A DNA stretch of 64,000 bases, taken from the NCBI RefSeq assembly GCF_004362865.1, contig NZ_SNYI01000001.1:744001-808000 (forward strand). Direction: 5' to 3'. This stretch comes from Zeaxanthinibacter enoshimensis (GTDB lineage: Bacteria; Bacteroidota; Bacteroidia; Flavobacteriales; Flavobacteriaceae). The translations under genes were made by a program, and so were the position numbers. The stretch's first letter is position 1. Every line of letters starts with the position of its first letter. Below are positions 7,970-16,104 of this stretch, in pieces. The notes under the pieces were generated by a model. The model saw nothing but the letters and a program-made list of their open reading frames with translations, searched no databases and had not been told where the DNA came from.

Positions 7970-8941
7970 TTAAAGTTCAAACTGCATTCCTTCCCTGCTT
8001 ATATTAAAGTTAGCTGTTTTGATTTCCCGACTGGCTTTACTGCCTGCAGATAACAATGGGTTGGTATGGTTAAAGTGAATAAAATGGATCTTCTTTCGAT
8101 GCGCTGTCTCCAGTTCCCGGAAAAGTGCTGTACTTTCTACCACGAAAGGGTGGGGGATCTCGTCCATAGACCGTGAAGGGAGTTCTGACCCGTCATAAAA
8201 GGTAGCATCCAGGAAGGCTAAATCCACCTTTTTTACCAGTTCGGATATATCCTTTTCCCAGCGGCTCCATTTATCGATATCCGGGATGAACAAGGCTGAT
8301 CTTGCCGGTCCTTTGATCATGAATCCCACGGTCTCGGAATATTCGTCCCTGTGGGGTACCAGAAGCGGTTGTACGCTGAGTTGCTTTGATAGTATTATTT
8401 CTTTACCCGGACTGATTGCTGTAAGTTCAATATTCTGGTTCTCCACAAGCTGGTCCCAGGGACCATTTTCGCTGAGAAATGCCTGCATACGTGGCATAGT
8501 ATACACTTTAACTGCCTTGCTGTTCACTGCTTCTTTCCCCAGGTACATCAGCCCGCTGTAATGGCCAATATGGGCATGGGTGAGAAAAATTCCATGGGGT
8601 AATGTCCCGGAAGCCCCTGCCTCCTGCTGCAGAACTTGCAGTTGTTCCCCAATATCCGGGGTAGCTTCGAATAAATAAGTTTTTTGATCCTTATCATCTA
8701 TGATTCCAAGGGAAACGACTTTTTGATGTTCGGAGGGGTCCTGCCATTTGCCGGAACAGCAGCTTTTAGTGCATCCCATTTGGGGGATGCCCGCATCCTG
8801 GGCTGTTCCAAGGATCATCAGCCGGATTCCATTATCCTTCTTAGCTGACGATGTTTCAGGCCCGGGATCTGACTGCTGACGACACTGTACCGTAAAAAAC
8901 AGGCAGCAGGATAACACGGCCAGGACTTTGATTCTATCCAT
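7970..8941 (-). CDS. PqqB-like metallo-beta-lactamase-fold lipoprotein
   Basis: A 323-residue exported protein. The N-terminus carries a hydrophobic signal with a lipobox-like VLSC (Cys12), then a spacer. The mature part resembles coenzyme PQQ synthesis protein B: LMILGTAQDAGIPQMGC, a cysteine cluster (GCTKSCCSG), and the metal motif THAHIGH (residues 121-127), in which the usual aspartate of HxHxDH is glycine. Downstream histidines VPHRDEYSETVGF and FIHFNHTNP are retained. No other pqq gene is in the window and PqqB is normally cytoplasmic, so PQQ synthesis is doubtful. Substrate unknown. Co-transcribed with the fructosamine kinase gene. Confidence 0.75.
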   Translation of the reverse strand: MDRIKVLAVLSCCLFFTVQCRQQSDPGPETSSAKKDNGIRLMILGTAQDAGIPQMGCTKSCCSGKWQDPSEHQKVVSLGIIDDKDQKTYLFEATPDIGEQLQVLQQEAGASGTLPHGIFLTHAHIGHYSGLMYLGKEAVNSKAVKVYTMPRMQAFLSENGPWDQLVENQNIELTAISPGKEIILSKQLSVQPLLVPHRDEYSETVGFMIKGPARSALFIPDIDKWSRWEKDISELVKKVDLAFLDATFYDGSELPSRSMDEIPHPFVVESTALFRELETAHRKKIHFIHFNHTNPLLSAGSKASREIKTANFNISREGMQFEL

Positions 8942-9006
8942 ATCATTGAATTATTTAAAATGCAGCGGGACGAATTCCGGTAATCGGTTCTGTTGATAGC
9001 TACATC

Positions 9007-10635
9007 TTAATCCAGGATGTCATTATAACGGGAGCTGTCCGCCAGTAATTCCCGGGAGGCCTGGATGGCATTATCGTTACCGAGGTAATAATCATACAGA
9101 CCTTCCCTGTAGAAATAGCGCTTCAGGATCTCATCTTCAAGGTTTTTCTCCAGTTCTTCCCTGTAATCTTCGAGGGCGGATAATTTCTCTTTTTCAATCT
9201 CGGCAAGCAGTTGCTGGTACTTTGTATTCATTCCTGTGCCCATTGCATCCTGCCTGGGATCACTGAGGGCCTCTTTCAATGCTTTTTCTACCGGTGTCTC
9301 AAATTTGAGACCGCGCTGGGATACAAAACTTTTAAAGGCCTGGTAATCCTTATCCTGGAAATTGAACTGGGAAATATCATTCAGTGGATTCCGGTAATAA
9401 TACTGGGTGGCGAAATCAAAGACCAGCAGGTCGTTCATCAGGGCCTTGGTGAAATCATTGGATTTCAGGGAAGCAATTTCAAGATCGGGCATAACTCCGC
9501 CCCCGTCCTGGACTTTTCGTCCATTACGAGTCTTAAAATCCCTGAACTCTGTATTCCGAACCGCATTTCCCTGTTCATCCCTGTTCCAGTAATCCAGGGA
9601 TTGAATACAACGGCCGGAAGGAGTATAGTAGCGTGAAATAGTGACCTTCAGCTGCGTACCGTAAGTGAGCTTAAGAGGGCGTTGTACCAAGCCCTTTCCA
9701 AAACTCCGGGCTCCGATAATGACGGCACGGTCAAGGTCCTGCAGCCCGCCAGAAACGATCTCGCTTGCAGAAGCACTACTGCCGTCAATAAGGACAACTA
9801 ACGGGATATCTGCATCAAGGGGCTGGTTCTTGGTCTTGTATTCCCGGTTGAATTTAGAGACCTTGGATTTTGTAGTTACGATGAGTTCGCCTTTGGGAAC
9901 GAAAAGGTTGCAGACTTCGATTGCCTCAGACAGCAGTCCGCCTGGGTTTCCCCTCAGGTCGAGAATGAGCTTTTTTGCCCCTTGCCCCTTGAGATCATTT
10001 ATAGCTGATTTTGTCTGTGCACTGGCTTTCTCATTAAACCTGGAGAGGACTATATACCCGGTTTCGGGATCCACCATATTGTAATAGGGTACTGCGTCTA
10101 TATCAATTCCTGCTCTTTCCAGAGTGGTGGTGCGCATTTCTCCCTGTCTTTGGTAAGTGATCTCTACCTGTGTATTTTTGGCACCTTTTAATAACTCACT
10201 GGCACCATCCTTGTATTCTGCTATGCTGATATCCCCGATTTTAAGGATCTCGTCCCCGGCTTTAAGACCGGCTTTATCTGCCGGGTAACCTTTGTAAGGT
10301 TAAATGATCAGTAAACGATTGTCGTAAGAACGGACAAGCGCCCCAATCCCCGAATATTCTCCGGAATTATTGATGCGGTATGCTTCTACGTCCTGTTCAT
10401 TGAGAAACTTCGTGTAGGGATCCAGGTCATCCAGCATGTTCTTAATAGCGGTATCCATCAATTCAGCCGGGTTGGTCTCATCCACATAGTTCATATTTAG
10501 TTCTTTGAACAGGGTGGTAAAAATTTCGATCTGTTTGGCGATCTCGAAAAAATCACCTTTAAAACTACTTCCGGCTACCAGGATTACCAGGGCAAAAATG
10601 GGAACCAGGATTTTTTTACTCATTGTCTTTTTCAT
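9007..10635 (-). pseudogene. S41 family C-terminal processing peptidase interrupted by an in-frame TAA
   Basis: Periplasmic serine protease of the CtpA/Prc family. The 543-codon frame is open throughout except for one TAA at 10302-10300 (codon 112). Before it: signal anchor, then FEIAKQIEIFTTLFKELNMNYVD, ending NNSGEYSGIGALVRSYDNRLLII. After it, in the same frame: PYKGYPADKAGLKAGDEILKIG (PDZ), LDLRGNPGG, the catalytic Ser region DGSSASASEIVSGG and the Lys region SFGKGLVQ, then the C-terminal helices. Nothing else is damaged. A GAA-to-TAA change would explain it. Reinitiation at ATG 10137 would give a 376-residue product without signal or complete PDZ. It overlaps rnpA by 20 bases, a family-typical arrangement. 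Sequencing error is possible. Confidence 0.8.
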
Positions 10636-11002
10636 CTCTTCTAGCTATGAATTTATCGATAAGCAGGCGCATGGACCTGTCCATATCTGCCTGGCTGGGG
10701 ATTTCTTTTCCAAGGTATATAAATAGAAACGCAAAAGTTTGCTCACTGTTGTTAAAAATAAGTTGCTTGTGTTTCCTGTAACTCTCACGCATTAATCGTT
10801 TTACGCGGTTACGGTGGACGGCATTTTTGAATTTCCGCTTGGAAACTGTCACCCCGGCCTGTACGGGTACCTTGGCGGGGAGGGCTGTTTCCAGGTATTG
10901 CAACCTGAGTGGAAAAACCGTCAGGTGGTTACCTTCTTCAAAGAGCCGGTTGATCAGCGTGGCACTTTTTAATTTTTCGTGCCTTGGAAAGCGTTGAGAC
11001 AT
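10616..11002 (-). CDS. rnpA: Ribonuclease P protein component
   Basis: The protein subunit of RNase P, which matures tRNA 5' ends. 128 residues from the chosen ATG at 11002; an ATG three codons earlier (11011) is possible but MSQRFPRHEKLKS is the family-like start. Visible features: KLKSATLINRLFEEG, the central strand VPVQAGVTVSKRKFKNAVHRN, and the RNR-type RNA-binding helix NRVKRLMRESYRKHK. The C-terminal helix continues into the overlap with the downstream S41 peptidase gene. RpmH is not adjacent here, as is usual in Flavobacteriia. Confidence 0.93.
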   Translation of the reverse strand: MSQRFPRHEKLKSATLINRLFEEGNHLTVFPLRLQYLETALPAKVPVQAGVTVSKRKFKNAVHRNRVKRLMRESYRKHKQLIFNNSEQTFAFLFIYLGKEIPSQADMDRSMRLLIDKFIARRDEKDNE

Positions 11003-11127
11003 ACAGCACAAAAATAGGAATTAAAATACGGGAAGCGCCGCTGCTGATATTAATCATAGGAGTAAAGCGGCCTGGATTATAATTTGAACCGGTATTCTAT
11101 TGTCATAAAATTTAAAAATCTGTAAAC

Positions 11128-12984
11128 ATGGGAGTAGCCAATGTTAAAGAATTAGAAAAAGGACAAGATCAGTTGTCATACCTGCACAGGTTGCTCGATG
11201 ACATCAAAGCCCTGGAGGTAATGCTGGAGCAAAAAATGATCGAAAAATCCCCAATCCGGATAGGGGCAGAACAGGAATTCTGCCTTGTCGGTGATCACTG
11301 GGAACCCTCTGATAAAGCCCTCGAAATCCTTAAAACCATAGATGATCATCATTTTACATCAGAACTTGCATTATTCAACCTCGAGATCAACCTGGATCCG
11401 CTCGAATTAAAAAGCGACTGTTTTTCAAAAATGGCTGAGCAGTTAAAAACCCTTTTGAAAAAAGCGGATAAAGCCGCTGCACAATATGGAGATAAAACCC
11501 TGTTGACCGGAATTTTACCGACACTGACCCGGAAGCATATGGATTTACGCTATATGACACCTATTAATCGTTATCTCCTGCTCAATAAAAAAGTCCAGGA
11601 AATCAGGAAAGAAGCTATTGAACTACATATTAAAGGAGTGGATGAAATTAATATTCATCATGATTCTATCATGTACGAAGGTTGTAATACCAGCTTCCAG
11701 GCACACCTGCAGATAGACCCTGATGATTTTAAAAACTCCTATAACTGGGCCCAGGCCATAGCGGGCCCGGTTCTCGCTATCTGTACCAACTCTCCCCTCC
11801 TTATGGGAAAAGAACTTTGGGAGGAAAGCCGGATTGCGCTCTTTACTCAAAGTGTGGATACGAGGACCAGTACATTTTTGCTCAATGAAAGAGAGTCCAG
11901 GGTAGGATTTGGCAATGCCTGGTGTACAGGGACTGCAGCAGATTTTTATAAAGAATCTATAGTAAGATTCCGGAGCCTTCTCAATACGGTCACCGATCAG
12001 AATACATCTACTTCCCAGGTGGAGGAAGGAAAGGTCCCGCCTTTAAAAGCACTGAATCTCCACAACAGTACCGTCTATAAATGGAACCGCCTATGTTACG
12101 GCGTAGCCGATGGAAAAGCGCATCTGAGAATAGAAAATCGTTATATGCCTTCTGGCCCTAGTGTTGATGACGAAATAGCAAATATGATGCTCTGGGTAGG
12201 ATTGATGAATGGCCGTCCCAAGCACCTGGAATCAATTGATGAAAAAATGGATTTCCGGGACGCGAAGAGTAATTTCTTCAATGCAGCCCGGTACGGAATG
12301 GCCAGCCAGTTCTACTGGGAAGGTAAAAGGATCTCCAGTAAGGACCTGTTGTCCGATGTATTACTGCCTATGGCATTCAGGGGACTATACCGCATGAAAG
12401 TAAGCCCGATGGATGCAGAAAAATATTTAACCATTATTGAAAAACGAATCCGGACCGTTAGTGGCTCCCGCTGGATGGTGGAAGCGTACAGGAAGCTGCA
12501 GAAAAAACACCACATTCCGGATGCTATCCGTCTCCTGACTGCTACCATGTACGAGAGACAGCAAAAAGGGTATACCGTAGACTCCTGGCTTTATCCAAGG
12601 GGAGACGAAGCGCTCAAGGGATTTGAAAATCGTACAGTATCCGACCAGATGAAGACTAAAGTTCTGACCGCCCAGGATGCAGACAGTGCAGAACTTGTAC
12701 TTCGTATCATGGAATGGAACAATATTCACCATGTGCCCATCCTGGATGATAATGAAGACCTGGTCGGAATCCTTTCATCCACCGACTTTGAAACAGCGGG
12801 GGAGGGTATCAGGATCGAGGAACAACGGGTAGCTGACCTGATGAGCAAACAGCTGGTCACAGTAACCGAATCTACTCCGCTGGGCGAGGCACGGGACCTG
12901 ATGGAATCCAATCAGGTGCATAGCCTTCTCGTAGTTCACGGGAAGAAACTGGTAGGAATCCTTTCTTCTAAAGACCTGACATGA
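11128..12984 (+). CDS. Glutamate-cysteine ligase-like (GCS2) protein fused to two CBS domains
   Basis: A 618-residue cytoplasmic fusion. The N-terminal 480 residues show the GCS2/YbdK carboxylate-amine ligase core: RIGAEQEFCLVG (ATP/metal-binding glutamates, about 44-55), LALFNLEINLDPLEL, INIHHDSIMYEGCNTSFQAHLQI and RIENRYMPSGPSVDDE. The C-terminal 115 residues form a CBS pair, VSDQMKTKVLT...HHVPILDDNEDLVGILSSTDF and ADLMSKQLVTV...HSLLVVHGKKLVGILSSKDL, which normally binds adenosine nucleotides. The enzyme probably forms an amide bond to a glutamate-like carboxylate, gated by adenylate state. The product is unknown. The stop overlaps the next start (ATGA), so translation is coupled to the hydrolase. 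Confidence 0.85.
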   Translation: MGVANVKELEKGQDQLSYLHRLLDDIKALEVMLEQKMIEKSPIRIGAEQEFCLVGDHWEPSDKALEILKTIDDHHFTSELALFNLEINLDPLELKSDCFSKMAEQLKTLLKKADKAAAQYGDKTLLTGILPTLTRKHMDLRYMTPINRYLLLNKKVQEIRKEAIELHIKGVDEINIHHDSIMYEGCNTSFQAHLQIDPDDFKNSYNWAQAIAGPVLAICTNSPLLMGKELWEESRIALFTQSVDTRTSTFLLNERESRVGFGNAWCTGTAADFYKESIVRFRSLLNTVTDQNTSTSQVEEGKVPPLKALNLHNSTVYKWNRLCYGVADGKAHLRIENRYMPSGPSVDDEIANMMLWVGLMNGRPKHLESIDEKMDFRDAKSNFFNAARYGMASQFYWEGKRISSKDLLSDVLLPMAFRGLYRMKVSPMDAEKYLTIIEKRIRTVSGSRWMVEAYRKLQKKHHIPDAIRLLTATMYERQQKGYTVDSWLYPRGDEALKGFENRTVSDQMKTKVLTAQDADSAELVLRIMEWNNIHHVPILDDNEDLVGILSSTDFETAGEGIRIEEQRVADLMSKQLVTVTESTPLGEARDLMESNQVHSLLVVHGKKLVGILSSKDLT

Positions 12985-14165
12985 TAAAAGATCCCGAGGC
13001 CCATGTAATGGGACAGTTCCTGGGCTCAGACCAGGGCCCTACCGTGGTATTTATTAGTGGTATACACGGCAACGAGCCGGCCGGGGTCATGGCCCTGGAA
13101 GAGGTCTGCCGGGAAATAAGGGAAGCTGAAATAATTCCGAAAGGATCGTTTTATGCCCTGAAGGGCAACCTGCAGGCGCTGAAGCAGGGAAAGCGTTTCA
13201 TCGATGAGGATCTGAACAGGATCTGGCACAAGGAGCGGATCGAGGGACTCCCCTCGAAAAAGGATTTAAATAATGAAGAGCGGGAAATGCAATCCCTGCT
13301 GATGATCATCAATACTATTTTAAAAGAATCTCCTCCTCCTTTTTATTTTATCGATCTGCATTCCACCTCCGGGGATTCCCATCCCTTTATAACCATTAAC
13401 GATGCGCTGATCAACCGTAATTTTGCACGTCAATTCCAGCTTCCGATCATTTTGGGTATCGAAGAATACCTGGCAGGACCCTTGCTTAATTACCTCAACC
13501 TGGAAGGCTGGTTGTCATTGGGCCTGGAAGTCGGGCAACACGATGCTCCGGTTTCTGTAAAGAATGCCATCTCTTTAATTTGGGTGACCCTTGTATTCAC
13601 CGGCTTGTTAAAGGCCTCAGAGTGCCCGGGTTATGAAGGCCACAGGAGCAGGATCAAGGAAGCCGCAGGGGGATTACACGGGTTCTATGAAATATTTTAC
13701 CGCGAGCGGATCAGCACTGGTGATCAGTTCAAAATGGTGCCGGGGTACAGGAATTTTGATCCCGTCCCTGCAAGGACACTGGTGGCAGCCCGTAACGGGC
13801 AGGAAATAACCACGAAACAAGATGGGATACTATTTATGCCGTTATACCAGGCGCAGGGAGAAGACGGGTATTTCCTGGTAAGGGATATCCCTGCCTGGAT
13901 CCTCCGCCTCTCGGTCCTGACAAGGAAGATCAGGTCTAAAGGCGTACTTGCAATGCTCCCGGGAATCGAGGTCAGCGAACAGGATCATGAAGACCTGTAT
14001 GTCACTGCCCGTACATTCAGGTGGCTGGGGAAACCTGTATTCCATTTATTGGGTTACCGCTGTACGGTATTAGAGAACGGCAATTACCGGTTGACCAACC
14101 GGGAGTTCAGGGCTAAAAGCCGGGCATACCACGGCACTCCCTGGAGAAATGGGCAGTTTGCATAA
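12981..14165 (+). CDS. Succinylglutamate desuccinylase/aspartoacylase-like zinc hydrolase
   Basis: A 394-residue zinc-dependent amidohydrolase of the AstE/AspA family. Zinc ligands are visible in ISGIHGNEPAGV (His and Glu, about 27-38) and in YFIDLHSTSGDSHPF (His, about 121-135). A LGLEVGQHD segment (about 180-188) carries the expected catalytic glutamate. The C-terminal half (about 220-390) is a beta-rich domain of the type seen in aspartoacylases. Known members remove acyl groups from N-acyl amino acids. The four-base overlap with the upstream ligase gene suggests that one protein makes and the other trims the same amide compound. Arginine catabolism genes are absent, so an AstE role is unlikely. 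Confidence 0.82.
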   Translation: MIKDPEAHVMGQFLGSDQGPTVVFISGIHGNEPAGVMALEEVCREIREAEIIPKGSFYALKGNLQALKQGKRFIDEDLNRIWHKERIEGLPSKKDLNNEEREMQSLLMIINTILKESPPPFYFIDLHSTSGDSHPFITINDALINRNFARQFQLPIILGIEEYLAGPLLNYLNLEGWLSLGLEVGQHDAPVSVKNAISLIWVTLVFTGLLKASECPGYEGHRSRIKEAAGGLHGFYEIFYRERISTGDQFKMVPGYRNFDPVPARTLVAARNGQEITTKQDGILFMPLYQAQGEDGYFLVRDIPAWILRLSVLTRKIRSKGVLAMLPGIEVSEQDHEDLYVTARTFRWLGKPVFHLLGYRCTVLENGNYRLTNREFRAKSRAYHGTPWRNGQFA

Positions 14166-14172
14166 ATAAAAT

Positions 14173-14193
14173 AAGGGGGCAATTGCCCCCTTT
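14173..14193. terminator. Bidirectional terminator between convergent aspartoacylase and M1 peptidase genes
   Basis: An 8-bp perfect GC-rich stem, AAGGGGGC (14173-14180) with GCCCCCTT (14185-14192), and loop AATT. It is flanked by AAATA on the left and TTTAT on the right, consistent with use in both directions. Confidence 0.8.
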
Positions 14194-14217
14194 ATCTCTA
14201 ACCTTGTAAATTATGAA

Positions 14218-16101
14218 TTATGGTTTGTTCGCTGTGTCTTCGGCCTGCCACAGGTTATTACTCCTGTCAACATCTGCCATGAGCTGGGAAGGGTCGATAA
14301 CTATAGCAGCGATCTCGCTCTTAGGTCGATCCAGCTTAAAGCTGTATTCAGGCATTGCCCAGGGCCAGTCTGGCATCACGGTCCAGGACAGGTTGGGATA
14401 GGGATTGGATTTCTCCCCACGCATCATCCTGAGCGGAGCGTATCGAATCTCCTGGGTCCCATCATTATAGATAACAAGGATATCCATCGGCATTGGCATC
14501 TTACCAATTCTTTCCAGTACTACCTCCGAGGTTTCCCCGGTACTTTCCACGGCTTTTACTCCGTAATCTATAGTATTGGTGGTCTGGGTCCAGTCGGTCA
14601 GGTACCAGTCCAGTTGCATTCCTGACACCTTTTCAGCTGTACGTTTTACGTCATTGGGGGTAGGATGCTTAAACTTGAAATCCTGGTAGTATTTACGCAG
14701 GGTTTCCATCAGAGCTTCCTGCCCGATGACATAGCCTAACTGGGAGAGGAAAACAGCTCCTTTGCTGTAAGCAGCTATCCCATATGCATAATTCACGTCA
14801 TAGCGATCTGCATGGGTGCTCTGTGGCTCTTCCAGGCCGGAGTTCACCAGGGCGAAATAACCTTTATAGGAATTTTCAAAGGGGTTGTCCTTCCCCTGAT
14901 CCATGATGACATTCATACAGAGGCTGGAAATAAAGCTGGTAAAGCCTTCGTCCATCCACTCATGTTTGGCTTCGTTTGTTGCCAGGATGTGCTGGAACCA
15001 GGAATGTGCCAGTTCATGTACCATCACCCCTACAAGGCTTTCAAAACTGCGCTCCCCGGTGATCAGGGTACTCATGGCATATTCCATCCCCCCGTCACCA
15101 CCCTGGATCACAGAGTATTGATCATAGGGATATTCCCCGAGATTCCTGCTGAAGAAAGACATGGCCTGGGCTGTCTTTTCCTGCAGGTTCTTCCAGTTCT
15201 CTTTTAAGCCTGGCTCGTCTTCATAAAAGAAATGAAGGGTAGGGCCATTCTCCATTTTCAGGGTGTCATGCACATAATCGGGATCCGCTGCCCACATAAA
15301 ATCGTGTACCATGGGAGCTTTAAAGTGCCAGGTCAAGGTCTTCTTTCCTTTGTGTTTGGGTTGTTTTACCCCTTCGGCCTGGTAACCGTAACCGATCTCG
15401 TCGGCATTCTGGAGGTACCCGCTGCCGCCAACGATATATGATTTATCCAGGGTGATCTTTACATCAAAATCGCCCCACACCCCGTGGAATTCCCTTGCGA
15501 TGTATGGATCGGCATGCCAGCCTTCAAAATCATATTCGGCCATTTTGGGATACCATTGGCTCATGGAAAGTGAGATTCCTTCTTCATTGTCTCTCCCGGA
15601 CCGCCTGATCTGCAGGGGTACCTGCCCGGTAAAATCCATTTCAAAAGTTGTGGATTGGCCCGGAGCCAGGGGTTTTGCAAGTTTTACCTCCAAAACGGTT
15701 CCCTCAAGGCTGTAGTCGAGTTCGGTCCCGTCCTGTGTGAGGGAAGATGCTTTCAGGTAGCCTATTTCATCAGGTTGCAGCTCCGCGATCCTGCTTTTCC
15801 CGTTCTCATTCATCATTCGCCCGTCCGGATCTTTTATACTCTGTAAGCGCATATCCATTTCGCTACCGGGCTGGAAAGCATTAAAATACATATGGTAAAA
15901 TACCTGGTCCAGGGTGTCGGGAGAATTGTTGGTGTAGACCAGTTTCTGGTTTCCATCATACTTAAACGACTCCACGTCCATGTTAACATCCATGGTGTAA
16001 TCGACATGTTGTTGCCAGTAGGGGGAATTTTGTGCTGTGGCGGCGGGGATGGCCAGCAGGGCCATGATACCCACCAACAGCTTTTTAGCATTCATTATCA
16101 T
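14218..16101 (-). CDS. Secreted M1 family metallopeptidase
   Basis: A 627-residue zinc aminopeptidase-like protein with a signal peptide (LLVGIMALLAIPAATAQ, cleavage near 24). The M1 signatures are complete: GGMEY (337-341), zinc motif HELAH (362-366) and the third ligand E385 in WMDEGFTSF. An N-terminal beta domain contains the substrate-facing loops and a C-terminal domain extends from about 470. It should act in the periplasm or outside the cell on peptides. Three bases separate it from the upstream S8 peptidase gene, so the two secreted peptidases form an operon, probably for protein scavenging. Start could be M1 or M3. Confidence 0.9.
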   Translation of the reverse strand: MIMNAKKLLVGIMALLAIPAATAQNSPYWQQHVDYTMDVNMDVESFKYDGNQKLVYTNNSPDTLDQVFYHMYFNAFQPGSEMDMRLQSIKDPDGRMMNENGKSRIAELQPDEIGYLKASSLTQDGTELDYSLEGTVLEVKLAKPLAPGQSTTFEMDFTGQVPLQIRRSGRDNEEGISLSMSQWYPKMAEYDFEGWHADPYIAREFHGVWGDFDVKITLDKSYIVGGSGYLQNADEIGYGYQAEGVKQPKHKGKKTLTWHFKAPMVHDFMWAADPDYVHDTLKMENGPTLHFFYEDEPGLKENWKNLQEKTAQAMSFFSRNLGEYPYDQYSVIQGGDGGMEYAMSTLITGERSFESLVGVMVHELAHSWFQHILATNEAKHEWMDEGFTSFISSLCMNVIMDQGKDNPFENSYKGYFALVNSGLEEPQSTHADRYDVNYAYGIAAYSKGAVFLSQLGYVIGQEALMETLRKYYQDFKFKHPTPNDVKRTAEKVSGMQLDWYLTDWTQTTNTIDYGVKAVESTGETSEVVLERIGKMPMPMDILVIYNDGTQEIRYAPLRMMRGEKSNPYPNLSWTVMPDWPWAMPEYSFKLDRPKSEIAAIVIDPSQLMADVDRSNNLWQAEDTANKP

Positions 16102-16104
16102 TTG

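Noticed and set aside
10138-10299. Frameshift as explanation for the split S41 peptidase
   Set aside because: Reading the intervening codons shows the PDZ segment continues in the same frame on both sides of the TAA; only a substitution is needed. Selenocysteine recoding is excluded because the codon is TAA and not TGA.
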